Source: Pontivivens marinum
Lineage (GTDB): Bacteria > Pseudomonadota > Alphaproteobacteria > Rhodobacterales > Rhodobacteraceae
DNA length: 64,000 bases
NCBI RefSeq assembly: GCF_900231835.1
Contig: NZ_OCTN01000006.1
Coordinates: 62,001 to 126,000, forward strand
Direction: 5' to 3'
The notes under the pieces were generated by a model. It was not told where the DNA came from. It did no database searches and saw nothing but the letters and a program-made list of their open reading frames with translations. The position numbers were made by a program, and so were the translations under genes. This document shows, piece after piece, positions 42,299 to 50,910 of the stretch (its first letter is position 1; each line of letters opens with the position of its first letter).

Positions 42299-43372
42299 AT
42301 GAGGCAAGTTGAAGTGGCCGTTATCGGCACGGGTTGGTGTGGCGGAATGCGCGCTGTTACGCTGTCGAAATCGGCATTGGTCGATCGGCTGCATATCTGC
42401 GAAATCAACCCTGAGCGGCTTGCCGAAGTAAAGGCGGAAACCAACCCCGCCACCGCCACGCTGGACTATGACGACATCGTCAAAAACCCTGCGATTGAGG
42501 TGGTTTACATCTCGACCACGCCCGAGCCTACGCACTACCCCATCGCCCGCGCCTGCCTGTTGGCGGGCAAGCATGTGCTGCTGGAAAAACCCATCGCCAT
42601 GGAATTGGGAGAGGCAGACGACCTGATCGCCATTGCCCGCGACAAGGGCGTGAAGTTCACCATCGGCTATTCGCAGCGCTTCAACCCCAAAATCGCCTAT
42701 GCCAAAAAGTCGATTTCCGAGGGCAAGCTGGGCAATGTCGTTAACGTCATGGTCAGCCGCCACCTGTCGCGCAGCCTGGGCGCGCGCATCGCCAATCGGG
42801 TAAAACTGTCGCCCGCCGCGATGGAATCCACCCATGATCTGGACTTCGTTTTCTGGCTGCTGGCCCCCGCAAAACCGGTCAAGGTTTACTCGCAGGGCGC
42901 CTATGGCCACATGAAGGAGCTGAACGGCTCGTATGATTGCATGTGGAGCACGGTCACCATGTCCGACGGCACGCTGGTCGTGGTCGGCGGCGGCTGGAAC
43001 CTGCCGCCCAGCTTCCCGAATTATTGCAGCACCTGGATCGAGATTACCGGCACCGACGGCGCGCTGATCCTCGACGATACGTCCCGCGACAATTGGCTGA
43101 ACACGGTCAAGGACGCGACGCAGTTCCCCATGTCCACCATGCCGGGTGAGGATGTAGACCACATGTATGCGGGTCAGATGGGTCCGGAAACATTGCATTT
43201 TCTGGAATCCGTCTTGCTGGATCGTGAGCCTTTGACCTCGCCCGAGCATGCGCGGATGGTCATGGAAACCTATCTGGCGGCCGATATTTCCGCCGAATGC
43301 GGCGACCCGATCACCCTGCCTCTGTCGAACCATTCGCTGGCCATGCTGGCGGATATGAAAGAGGCGCAGTGA
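42299..43372 (+). CDS. Gfo/Idh/MocA-family oxidoreductase
   Basis: A 357-residue dehydrogenase. The Rossmann motif is IGTGWCGG at residues 9-16, the family EKP in LEKPIAMELG, and the active-site histidine block reads ESTHDLDFVFWLL. GWNLPPSF is common in inositol-dehydrogenase-like members. A purine-rich GGGAGAG ribosome site precedes the ATG. It is first in a three-gene operon, coupled by GTGA to the next dehydrogenase. The substrate is probably a sugar, inositol or sugar acid. Confidence 0.87.
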   Translation: MRQVEVAVIGTGWCGGMRAVTLSKSALVDRLHICEINPERLAEVKAETNPATATLDYDDIVKNPAIEVVYISTTPEPTHYPIARACLLAGKHVLLEKPIAMELGEADDLIAIARDKGVKFTIGYSQRFNPKIAYAKKSISEGKLGNVVNVMVSRHLSRSLGARIANRVKLSPAAMESTHDLDFVFWLLAPAKPVKVYSQGAYGHMKELNGSYDCMWSTVTMSDGTLVVVGGGWNLPPSFPNYCSTWIEITGTDGALILDDTSRDNWLNTVKDATQFPMSTMPGEDVDHMYAGQMGPETLHFLESVLLDREPLTSPEHARMVMETYLAADISAECGDPITLPLSNHSLAMLADMKEAQ

Positions 43373-44247
43373 GCGCGGCAAAACTGCCCGTCGCCATTGT
43401 CGGCCTTGGCCAGATGGGTCAGGGCATCGCCCGCGCGTTGGATCGCGCGGGCCATTTGGTGGTGGCCAGTGACCGCGACCCCGCCCAATTCGCCGCCTGT
43501 GATTTCAGCGATGCCGTCACGGATGGCGATGTTCTGCGTACGGCAAAGGTCCTCTTTTTCGTCGTGCCCAGCACCGCCCAGATCGAGGGTTTTCTGGGCG
43601 ACAGCACGGCGGATGATTGCATTATCGTCGATCTGACCACCTCGAACCCGCAGGCCAGCATCGCGCTGGCGGCAAAACTGAAACCCCGTGGATTTTCCTA
43701 TGTCGATGCGGCGATGACCGGCGGCGCGGCGGGGGCGGATGCGGGTACGCTGACCCTGATGATGGGTGGCGATCCCGAGGTTATCGCGCAGATCGACGAC
43801 GTGCTTGATGTAATCTCGTCCCAACGGTTCCGCATGGGCGATATCGGCGCGGGCCACGCGATGAAGCTGGTCCACAATCTGATCCTGCACAGCAGTTTCA
43901 TGGCGACTTGCGAGGGGCTGTCACTGGCCCAACGCGCCGGTCTGGATGTTGCCGCCGCGACCGAAGTTCTGAACGCGGGAAATGCCCGCAGCTTCGTGAC
44001 CGAGGTGCGCTTTCCCCGCGATATCCTCAGCGGCACAATGAATGCCCGATCGCGGATTTCGAACCTAGAAAAGGACATGGCACTGGCCCGCGATTTCGCC
44101 AGCGATCTGAACGGCCCGGCACCCTATACCGCGATGACGCAGGCGCTGCTGTCCACCGCCTGTGAGCAGGGGGATGCGGCCCGTGATTTCTCATGGTTGT
44201 TCGCGATGTTCAGCGACCTTGCCACGAAACAGGAGCCCGCGACATGA
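43369..44247 (+). CDS. NAD(P)-dependent beta-hydroxyacid dehydrogenase (HIBADH/tartronate semialdehyde reductase family)
   Basis: A 292-residue protein: NAD motif GLGQMGQG, substrate motif in VDAAMTGGAAGADAGTLT and catalytic lysine in GHAMKLVHNL. The GTG start at 43369 overlaps the Gfo/Idh stop (GTGA); a longer frame is rejected because it would run far into the preceding gene. The next gene is a paralogue of the same family and overlaps by ATGA. The substrate would be a 3-hydroxy acid such as glycerate, 3-hydroxyisobutyrate or a sugar-acid derivative. Confidence 0.87.
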   Translation: MSAAKLPVAIVGLGQMGQGIARALDRAGHLVVASDRDPAQFAACDFSDAVTDGDVLRTAKVLFFVVPSTAQIEGFLGDSTADDCIIVDLTTSNPQASIALAAKLKPRGFSYVDAAMTGGAAGADAGTLTLMMGGDPEVIAQIDDVLDVISSQRFRMGDIGAGHAMKLVHNLILHSSFMATCEGLSLAQRAGLDVAAATEVLNAGNARSFVTEVRFPRDILSGTMNARSRISNLEKDMALARDFASDLNGPAPYTAMTQALLSTACEQGDAARDFSWLFAMFSDLATKQEPAT

Positions 44248-45098
44248 CCCGACCCATCGGTATTTTCGGCATCGGCCTGATTGGCAACGCCATCGCCATA
44301 CGCTTGATTTCAAATGGATATCAGGTCAGCGGTTGCGATCCCGACCCTGCACGCGGGGCGGCGCTGGAACAGATGGGCGGCAAAGCATGCGATGCGCAGA
44401 GCATCTGGGAAACCGGCTGCGTTTTCTCCTGCGTGTTCGATACGGATCAGTTGGAATCGCTGATCGTGGATGCGCCAGCGATCACTGCCACCCTGATTTC
44501 CGTCAGCACGTGCGATCCCGACCGCATGGCCGGTTTGGGGCAGATGGCGGCGGCCAAGGGGATCACGCTGATCGAGGCCCCGATCTCCGGCACCAGCCGC
44601 TCGCTCGCCGCGGGCGACGTGCTGCTGATGGTGGCGGGGGACAGGGACGTGGCCCACGATTTGGCCCCCGTTTTTCAGGCCCTGTCCCGCGCCCATATCC
44701 ATGTTGGCGATCATGGAAACGGCAATCGGGCGAAGCTGGCGATCAACCTTGTTCTGGGCCTGAACCGCGCCGCCTTGGCCGAGGGGATGGTCTTTGCCGA
44801 AACACTGGGCATTGCGCCCGATGACTTCCTGAATCTGGCCAAAGCATCGGCTGCCTATTCCTCGGTGATGGATGGCAAGGGCACGCTGATGGCCACCCGC
44901 GATTTCACCGCGCAGGGCAGGATCGTGCAATCGCATAAGGATTTCGAGCTGATCGCGGATAAGGCGGCGCAGGCGAACCAAGGGCTGCCTTTCACGCAAA
45001 CCTATCTCAACATGATGCGCGACGCGCTGGATCATGGTGAGGGCGATCTGGACAATTCCGCCGTTTTACTGCCCATCGCCCGCGCAAAACCGGACTGA
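44244..45098 (+). CDS. NAD(P)-dependent beta-hydroxyacid dehydrogenase, second paralogue
   Basis: A 284-residue member of the same family as the previous gene but clearly diverged. It has GIGLIGNA for NAD, EAPISGTSRSLAAGD as substrate loop and the catalytic lysine in GNRAKLAINLVLG. Two family members in tandem could form a heteromer or take different stereoisomers. The operon 42299-45098 ends at the hairpin 45106-45132, convergent to the cupin-DapA-ADH operon. Confidence 0.87.
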   Translation: MTRPIGIFGIGLIGNAIAIRLISNGYQVSGCDPDPARGAALEQMGGKACDAQSIWETGCVFSCVFDTDQLESLIVDAPAITATLISVSTCDPDRMAGLGQMAAAKGITLIEAPISGTSRSLAAGDVLLMVAGDRDVAHDLAPVFQALSRAHIHVGDHGNGNRAKLAINLVLGLNRAALAEGMVFAETLGIAPDDFLNLAKASAAYSSVMDGKGTLMATRDFTAQGRIVQSHKDFELIADKAAQANQGLPFTQTYLNMMRDALDHGEGDLDNSAVLLPIARAKPD

Positions 45099-45105
45099 GA
45101 TAGCA

Positions 45106-45132
45106 AAACGCCCCCGATCAACGGGGGCGTTT
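45106..45132. terminator. Bidirectional rho-independent terminator
   Basis: An 11-bp stem AAACGCCCCCG / CGGGGGCGTTT with loop ATCAA sits in the 38-nt gap between convergent genes. Confidence 0.88.
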
Positions 45133-45136
45133 GCGT

Positions 45137-45583
45137 TTATACCGACAGGCGAATGCTGTCGGGCACCGGCAGCGGCGCATTCGGCCCGTCGATGAATTCG
45201 ACAGTGGCAAAGATCAGCTCCGTCTCGCCGATATTCTCCACCGAATGCACCATCTGATCGCCTGCACCATAGTCGAAATGCTTCGTTTCACCCTGATAAT
45301 GCACGACATCGCGGATTTCACCGGATGAGAAATAGCCCCGCGCCGGCCCCCCGACCAGCGCGGTCCAGAAATAGCGGTTCACATGGCGATGAAACCGGCA
45401 CCTCTTGCCCGGGGCGATGCGCAAATGCCAGATGCGCATCGTCTCCGTTTCCGATACCAATTGCGACCCGACGCAACCATTGTTCAGGTCGCCCAGCATC
45501 TCCGCATGCAGGCCCTCGGGCCAGTGGGCAAAGGCGGCGGGGTCGTCGTTAATCTCCACATGATCTGGTCCGTGCTGTGCCAT
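45137..45583 (-). CDS. Cupin-fold protein
   Basis: A 148-residue cupin. Metal site residues appear in RFHRHVNRYFWTAL and later in GDQMVHSVENIGE. It is the last gene of the minus-strand operon ADH, DapA-type lyase, cupin. The cupin near 40943 differs in sequence and length. A catalytic role such as isomerisation of a keto sugar acid is possible, but I cannot name one. Confidence 0.8.
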   Translation of the reverse strand: MAQHGPDHVEINDDPAAFAHWPEGLHAEMLGDLNNGCVGSQLVSETETMRIWHLRIAPGKRCRFHRHVNRYFWTALVGGPARGYFSSGEIRDVVHYQGETKHFDYGAGDQMVHSVENIGETELIFATVEFIDGPNAPLPVPDSIRLSV

Positions 45584-45607
45584 CGGTTTTCCTATCTTTT
45601 GCGGGGG

Positions 45608-46519
45608 TTACAGTAGGGATTGTGCGGTCAGATCGGCGCGCAAGGCGGCAACCTGCTCGTCGGAAAGCGGGCGCAAGGGCGGGGCCATTTGCAGCCAGCT
45701 CTCATCGCCGCTGCGCAGATATTCCGCCGTTTTCATCGCCGCCATCAGCGGATATTTTCCGGCCATGGCACGCGCATCCGAAACCACCTTCATCGCCGCG
45801 TCACGATCTGCACCCTCCGCCGCATTGCGCGCGGTTTGCACCAGATTTGCCGTCACATTGGTCGAGCCGGAGATAATCCCCGCCGATCCAATCGACAGAC
45901 CATCCCACAGAAACGCCTCGGAAGACGGATAAACGTCGAAATCAGCCTCAACCCCGCCTGTCACCTCGATAAAGGCACGGGATTGCGCAAAATCGCCGCT
46001 GCTATCCTTTAGGCCCGCAATGATCGGACCGAATGCTGCGCGCAACCGCAGAACCAGATCGGTGGATAGCGGCGCCTGCGACATTTGCGGGAAGTGGTAC
46101 AGGTAGATCCGCAGATCATCACTGCCAATTTTCTCAACCAAATTAGCGTAATAGGCGAACAGCCCGTCATCCGGGGCGTTCTTGTAGTAATAGGGCGGCA
46201 GGACCAGCACGTTGACGAAACCGGCATCCACCGCCGCCCGTGTCAGCGCCACACAATCGCCCGCCGATGGCGCGCCGGTGCCGAAGATCACGCGATCCCG
46301 CTCCACCCCCGCCTTGGCAAAAACCTCGGGCAGGGTCAGACGATCAGCCATCGCGATCGAGGTCCCCTCGCCCGTTGTGCCGGTCGGGGCCACGCCGTCG
46401 CAGCCGCCATCTGTTAGCAAATGTTGGCAATACTCCAACAGCTTGGCATGGTCCAAGGACCCGTCCTGCTGAAAGGGTGAAACGGCTGCTGCGTAAATTC
46501 CGCGTCGTGCTTTGGTCAT
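45608..46519 (-). CDS. Dihydrodipicolinate synthase family (DapA/NAL-type) lyase
   Basis: A 303-residue class I aldolase-like TIM barrel. The GTTGEG loop, the tyrosine in YLYHFPQ and the Schiff-base lysine in GLKDSSG are present. It differs strongly from the DapA-type protein at 4504-5442, so it is not a recent duplicate. The asparagine or proline normally following the tyrosine is changed to HF, as in several catabolic branches. It lies 20 nt after the ADH gene. Retro-aldol cleavage or dehydration of a 2-keto-3-deoxy acid is the expected chemistry. Confidence 0.86.
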   Translation of the reverse strand: MTKARRGIYAAAVSPFQQDGSLDHAKLLEYCQHLLTDGGCDGVAPTGTTGEGTSIAMADRLTLPEVFAKAGVERDRVIFGTGAPSAGDCVALTRAAVDAGFVNVLVLPPYYYKNAPDDGLFAYYANLVEKIGSDDLRIYLYHFPQMSQAPLSTDLVLRLRAAFGPIIAGLKDSSGDFAQSRAFIEVTGGVEADFDVYPSSEAFLWDGLSIGSAGIISGSTNVTANLVQTARNAAEGADRDAAMKVVSDARAMAGKYPLMAAMKTAEYLRSGDESWLQMAPPLRPLSDEQVAALRADLTAQSLL

Positions 46520-46539
46520 GTGATTATCCCCTGAAACCG

Positions 46540-47691
46540 TTATTTTTTCGCGCCATTTGGCGCATCTGGCCGTGTCGAGACGACAACCTTGATCGCGTCA
46601 TCGATCCGCTCCTTGGCGTATTTCAGCGCCGTGGGCAGCTCCTCCAACGCGAAGGTATGGGTGTGGACAAGGCTGGCATCGAATCGCTTTTCCGCCATGA
46701 ACGCCATCGCCCGATGGGTGGCCGAACGCCCCTCGCCCCGAATGCCGTAAAGGTAGATATTGTTCACCGCCAACGCGCCCAGATCGAACGAAACCGCCGA
46801 TTTCGGAAAGGCCGCGAGGCAGATTCGCCCGCCGCGATTGGTCATATGCACCGATTGATTCACCGTGGTTTCGGTGCCGGCGCAGTCCACAACGTAATCC
46901 GCGCCCTTGCCGGTCAGCTCTTTTACCCGCGCAACGACGTCCTCCTCGCGCGCGTTGATGACGTAATCCGCGCCCAATTGACGGCCAATCTCGTTGCGGC
47001 TTTCGCGGGTTCCGACCAGAATAACCGGCGACGCGCCGAGCGCCTTCGCAACTGCAACAGCCAGTAAACCGATGGGTCCGGGGCCGATCACGACCACGCT
47101 TTCCCCCGCGACCAGACCGCCCAATTCCGTCAGCCCGTACATCGAGGTTCCGGCCGTAACGACCAGCGTCGCCTCCTCATCAGACATGTGGTCGGGCACG
47201 CGGATCAGGGTGTTGACGTTGTTCACCGCATATTCGGCAAAGCCGCCATTGGTGGTGAAACCGTTGGCGCGGTGGCCCTTATCCTTGTCGCCGTAGTTCA
47301 ATCCGTAATTGTGGCACGACGTGTACATGCCCATGCGACAGCGTTTGCACTGCCCGCATCCGGCGTGGATTTCGACGGTCACACGGTCGCCGATCTCGAA
47401 CTCGTCAACGCCCGGCCCAAGGGCCGCAACGGTGCCCATATATTCGTGGCCGGGGGTAAAATTCTTGTTAAAGGGCGGGCCGCCCTCGATCAGCGCGGGG
47501 GTGCCATAGGACAGGATCTCCAGATCCGTCGCACAGATCGCCACCGCGTCGATGCGCACCAGAACCTCTGCCTTACCCGGTACGGGAACCGGCTTTTCCT
47601 TGAGCGTTAATTCCTGCGGATCGCCCAGAACCCATGCCCGCATCGTATCGGGCGGGGTCATGTTTTTATCCGCGGTTGCCGTATCTGCCAT
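46540..47691 (-). CDS. Zinc-dependent alcohol dehydrogenase (sorbitol/threonine dehydrogenase-like)
   Basis: A 383-residue MDR enzyme. The catalytic zinc region is AICATDLE with GHEY, and the structural zinc loop is CGQCKRCRMGMYTSC. The NAD-binding motif is GPGPIGLLA. The start at 47691 follows an AGGGTGG sequence; MTPPDTM ten codons in is an alternative. It heads the minus-strand operon with the DapA-type lyase and cupin. Two perfect TTGGTTGACCAA-type dyads lie in its upstream region, one only 18 nt from the start codon, so repression by the GntR protein of 41515 is likely. Confidence 0.87.
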   Translation of the reverse strand: MADTATADKNMTPPDTMRAWVLGDPQELTLKEKPVPVPGKAEVLVRIDAVAICATDLEILSYGTPALIEGGPPFNKNFTPGHEYMGTVAALGPGVDEFEIGDRVTVEIHAGCGQCKRCRMGMYTSCHNYGLNYGDKDKGHRANGFTTNGGFAEYAVNNVNTLIRVPDHMSDEEATLVVTAGTSMYGLTELGGLVAGESVVVIGPGPIGLLAVAVAKALGASPVILVGTRESRNEIGRQLGADYVINAREEDVVARVKELTGKGADYVVDCAGTETTVNQSVHMTNRGGRICLAAFPKSAVSFDLGALAVNNIYLYGIRGEGRSATHRAMAFMAEKRFDASLVHTHTFALEELPTALKYAKERIDDAIKVVVSTRPDAPNGAKK

Positions 47692-47708
47692 CGTTCCACC
47701 CTGTCACT

Positions 47709-47722
47709 ATTGGTTGACCAAT
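47709..47722. promoter_or_regulatory. GntR/FadR-type operator, ADH-proximal
   Basis: ATTGGTTGACCAAT is a perfect six-base-arm dyad 18 nt upstream of the ADH start. It is the exact reverse complement of the site at 47826-47839. Confidence 0.68.
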
Positions 47723-47825
47723 TGTCTTGAATCACAGTCTGCATATTGCGTAGCGCGCTATAAATGCTGTGGCAACATAAATTATTGGCCGTATTTACAG
47801 GGCGCTTCTGGTTTCACTCGCACTT

Positions 47826-47839
47826 ATTGGTCAACCAAT
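47826..47839. promoter_or_regulatory. GntR/FadR-type operator, GST-proximal
   Basis: ATTGGTCAACCAAT lies 117 bp (about 11 helical turns) from the first site in the 236-nt divergent gap between the ADH and GST genes. The paired sites could support looping or control each direction separately. Confidence 0.65.
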
Positions 47840-47927
47840 ACCCACCCCCTCACGCCGATTTTCCTTCCCTCATGCGCGCAAAGCCAATAGCAATGAACCA
47901 ACCGAAACCAACGCAACAGGACCGACG

Positions 47928-48566
47928 ATGATTGATCTGTATACGTGGACCACGCCGAACGGCCGCAAGGTCTCCATCCTGCTCGAAGAACTGGGCGTGC
48001 CCTACACGGCCAAGGCAATCGACATCACCAAGGACGAGCAATTCGCCCCCGACTTTCTGAAAATCGCGCCCAATAATCGCATCCCCGCCATTGTCGATCA
48101 CGACACCGGTATGCACCTGATGGAAACCGGCGCGATCATGATGTATCTCGCCAAAAAATATGATCGCTTTCAGGTAGACGGCGACGAATATTGGCGCATG
48201 GTTGAATGGCTGATGTGGCAAATGGGCGGCATGGGTCCGATGCTGGGACAGGTCCACCACTTCGTTAAATATAACGCGGGCAAATCCGAATATGCCGAGC
48301 AGCGCTACTCCAAGGAGGCCCGCCGCCTGTACAAGGTTCTGAACACCCGCCTACAGGATCGCGAGTTCATCGTGGGTGAGGGGACCGGCACCTATACCAT
48401 CGCGGATATGGCGATCTGGCCATGGGTGTCGCGCCATGATTGGCAACAGATCGATCTGGCCGAGTTCCCCAATGTGCGCACATGGTACAACACCATCGCC
48501 CAACGTCCCGCAGTGCAGCGTGGCTATCACGTTCCGAAATATGTGACGGATATTCCAACCGCTTGA
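47928..48566 (+). CDS. Glutathione S-transferase family protein (YfcG/Nu-class-like)
   Basis: A 212-residue two-domain GST. The thioredoxin-like N-terminal domain has TWTTPNGRKVSILLEELG and the cis-proline segment NNRIPAI, with METGAIMMYLA for glutathione contact. The T-x-N-G pattern in place of a classical Ser/Tyr is that of YfcG-type disulfide reductases. The helical C-terminal domain begins near residue 85. It is divergent from the ADH gene and probably shares its GntR operators. The function may be thiol/disulfide or reductive chemistry on a pathway metabolite. Confidence 0.88.
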   Translation: MIDLYTWTTPNGRKVSILLEELGVPYTAKAIDITKDEQFAPDFLKIAPNNRIPAIVDHDTGMHLMETGAIMMYLAKKYDRFQVDGDEYWRMVEWLMWQMGGMGPMLGQVHHFVKYNAGKSEYAEQRYSKEARRLYKVLNTRLQDREFIVGEGTGTYTIADMAIWPWVSRHDWQQIDLAEFPNVRTWYNTIAQRPAVQRGYHVPKYVTDIPTA

Positions 48567-48601
48567 TTTAAAGTTCGCATTCCCTGCGGGGGTCTGAATT
48601 C

Positions 48602-48625
48602 GGGGCGCGGCGATTGCTGCGCCCC
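48602..48625 (+). terminator. Rho-independent terminator after the GST gene
   Basis: GGGGCGCGGC and GCTGCGCCCC form a ten-base stem with one G-T pair and a GATT loop; a T-rich run (TTTGCGTTTTT) follows. Confidence 0.75.
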
Positions 48626-48650
48626 TTTGCGTTTTTGGCCGCCGGATGGC

Positions 48651-48668
48651 TATCAGAAAACCGGATAG
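48651..48668 (+). promoter_or_regulatory. LysR-type binding motif upstream of the flavin monooxygenase
   Basis: TATCAGAAAACCGGATAG shows the ATCAG-N5-nnGAT dyad shared with 52757-52774. It lies 73 nt before the monooxygenase start, a position suited to activation. Confidence 0.58.
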
Positions 48669-48740
48669 AAAGCATAACAAACTATCAATTTCCACACGGG
48701 ACAGACTGCTGCAATCTGCCCCGCAACCGAGGAGATTGTA

Positions 48741-49850
48741 ATGAAGCTGTCCTTTTTCACGATGCCGATTCACCCGCTGGGAAAACCCTTTTCCAAGAGC
48801 CTAGCCGAGGATCGCGAAGCGTTCATTCTGGCGGATAAGCTGGGCTTCGCCGAGGCATATTGCGGCGAACACACGACCGACCAGGCAGAGATCATCACCT
48901 CGACCGTCGCGTTTCTGGCCAGCCTGGCATACGAGACGAAAAACATCCGTCTGGGCACCGGCACGGTCAACCTGCCCAATTCCCACCCTGCCCGCGTCGC
49001 GGCAGAGGTTGCGATGCTGGATCACATGCTGGAGGGACGCCTGAATTTCGGTATCTCCCCCGGCGGCCTGATGTCCGATGCCGAGGTATTCGGCACGATG
49101 GACAAGGACCGCAACGCCATGTTCATCGAATGCATCAACATGGTTCTGGCCATTTGGGCGGGTGAGGCCCCCTATAACCTCAAGGGTGACTTCTTCGAGG
49201 TGTCCACCGAACGCACCATGATGCGCGAAATCGGTCAGGGCGACATTATGAAGCCCTATCAGGACCCCCACCCCCCGATCATCGGCACCGTGGTTGCGCC
49301 ATTCTCCAAGGGCGTCACCGCCATGGCCGCCCGTGGCTGGCAGCCGATTTCCGCGAACTTCCTGCTGCCCAAATGGGCCGCGACCCACTGGCCAAACTAC
49401 GCCGAGGGCTGCGCACAGGCGGGCAATGTCGCCTCCTACGAGGATTGGCGCGTCGCGAAAAACATCTGCGTGGCCAAGGACGAAAAGACCGCCCGCGCCT
49501 ATGCCCGCGATCCGGGCAGCCCCTATGTTCTGTATTACAGCCAGTTGTTGACCAAGCTGCGCGCAGGCGGGCGTCTGAACCTGTTCAAAGAGGATCAGAA
49601 CATGTCCGACGATGATGTGACGCTGGATTACGTCATGGACCGTCTGGTGATCCACGGCGATCCTGAATCCGTGGCGGATCAGGTGCTGGCCCTGCGCGAA
49701 CAAACCGGCCCGTTCCAGCACCTCGTCTATGCCGGTCATGACTGGGCCGATTACGATCTGGGCCGCGACGGAATGATCCTGATGGCCGAGAAGGTCATGC
49801 CGATCCTGAATGAGGCGACCAAGAACGAACCCGCCTATTCCCCGACCTGA
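48741..49850 (+). CDS. LLM-class (luciferase-like) flavin-dependent monooxygenase
   Basis: A 369-residue TIM-barrel protein of the bacterial luciferase superfamily. Features are the GFAEAYCGEHTTD active-site segment with histidine, GTGTVNLPNSHPARVAAEVAMLD, and GRLNFGISPGG, as in limonene-monooxygenase-like and related enzymes. It uses reduced flavin and oxygen to hydroxylate or Baeyer-Villiger-oxidise its substrate. The flavin reductase gene follows 68 nt later and supplies FMNH2/FADH2. AGGAG precedes the start. Control by the LysR protein at 51836 through 48651-48668 is likely. Confidence 0.88.
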   Translation: MKLSFFTMPIHPLGKPFSKSLAEDREAFILADKLGFAEAYCGEHTTDQAEIITSTVAFLASLAYETKNIRLGTGTVNLPNSHPARVAAEVAMLDHMLEGRLNFGISPGGLMSDAEVFGTMDKDRNAMFIECINMVLAIWAGEAPYNLKGDFFEVSTERTMMREIGQGDIMKPYQDPHPPIIGTVVAPFSKGVTAMAARGWQPISANFLLPKWAATHWPNYAEGCAQAGNVASYEDWRVAKNICVAKDEKTARAYARDPGSPYVLYYSQLLTKLRAGGRLNLFKEDQNMSDDDVTLDYVMDRLVIHGDPESVADQVLALREQTGPFQHLVYAGHDWADYDLGRDGMILMAEKVMPILNEATKNEPAYSPT

Positions 49851-49918
49851 ATATCCCGCGCCACGGTGCACCGCGCATCGTGGCCCACATCCCCCCTTGC
49901 ACAGATCAGGAGTCTACT

Positions 49919-50854
49919 ATGACATCCCCAGTTCGTGACGCCGATATTGACCCAAAGGCCTTTCGCCGCGCGCTGGGTAATTTTGCCACTGGCGTAACCA
50001 TCATCACCGCGCAGGGCGCGGATGGAGAGAAGGTCGGCGTCACCGCCAGCAGCTTCAATTCCCTGTCCATGGACCCGCCGCTGATCCTGTGGAGCAGCAT
50101 GAAAACCGCGCGCAGCTGCGAGATTTTCGAATCCGCCACGCATTTCGCGGTAAACATTCTGGCCTCGGACCAGATGGACATGTCCAACCACTTTGCCCGT
50201 CAGCAGATGGATAAATTTGCGGGGGTCGAGTGGGAGGCCGGCATCGGCGGCGCGCCCCTGTTCCCCAACTGCGCGGGCCGGTTCCAGTGCGAGGCTTACG
50301 ACAGGCTGGATGGCGGTGATCACTGGATCTATGTCGGACGGGTTGTGGCCTTTGACGATCTTGGCCGCTCGCCGCTCTGCTTCCATCAGGGGTCGTATTC
50401 CATGGTGTTCAACCATCCGGGAGCGCCCAAAAAGCCCGCCCCCGAAATGGCGAAATCCCCCCATGCGGACCGGATGGGCAACCACAAATTCTTTCTGATG
50501 ATCCGCGCGATTCAGGGTTATCAGGATCGCTATCAGCCCAAGTTGCACGCGCTGGACATCAACTTGATCGAGGCACGCGCCCTGCTGGTGATGAACACCA
50601 CCGTGGGACTGGATGCGGACCAGATGCTGGTGCAACTCAACGCCCCGATGGTCGAGGTGAACGAGGCGCTGCTAAATCTGGAAAACTGCGGCATGATCGC
50701 GCAAAGCGGTAACGGCTATATCCTGACCGAAACCGGCGCACAAAAGGCAGATCAGTGTTGGGAACTGGCCGAGGCCCACGCAGATGAATCCTTCAGCCAA
50801 TTCAGTGACGAGCAGTTGGAAACCTTCACCACCATCCTGCGCCACCTGATCTAG
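49919..50854 (+). CDS. Flavin reductase with C-terminal MarR-like domain (two-component monooxygenase reductase)
   Basis: A 311-residue fusion. Residues 1-165 are a flavin-reductase domain (ALGNFATGVTIITA, GVTASSFNSLSMDPPL, FAVNILASDQ). Residues 190-311 resemble a MarR winged helix (VEVNEALLNLENCGMIAQ, GNGYILTETGAQKA). The same layout is known in the C1 reductase of Acinetobacter 4-hydroxyphenylacetate hydroxylase, where the MarR-like part inhibits the reductase until the substrate binds. Here it partners the LLM oxygenase 68 nt upstream. The start at 49919 is set by CAGGAG. The effector should be the oxygenase substrate or a close analogue. Confidence 0.87.
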   Translation: MTSPVRDADIDPKAFRRALGNFATGVTIITAQGADGEKVGVTASSFNSLSMDPPLILWSSMKTARSCEIFESATHFAVNILASDQMDMSNHFARQQMDKFAGVEWEAGIGGAPLFPNCAGRFQCEAYDRLDGGDHWIYVGRVVAFDDLGRSPLCFHQGSYSMVFNHPGAPKKPAPEMAKSPHADRMGNHKFFLMIRAIQGYQDRYQPKLHALDINLIEARALLVMNTTVGLDADQMLVQLNAPMVEVNEALLNLENCGMIAQSGNGYILTETGAQKADQCWELAEAHADESFSQFSDEQLETFTTILRHLI

Positions 50855-50867
50855 AACCCGAATACGA

Positions 50868-50898
50868 AAAAGCCCCGCCAGATGATGGCGGGGCTTTT
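50868..50898. terminator. Rho-independent terminator, bidirectional
   Basis: A 13-bp stem AAAAGCCCCGCCA / TGGCGGGGCTTTT with a five-base loop and a T-run lies between the convergent flavin reductase and BKACE genes. Confidence 0.92.
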
Positions 50899-50910
50899 TT
50901 TATGCGCGTT

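Noticed and set aside
42269-43381. 370-codon minus-strand frame opposite the Gfo/Idh gene
   Set aside because: No motif of any family; the plus-strand gene has Rossmann and EKP motifs.
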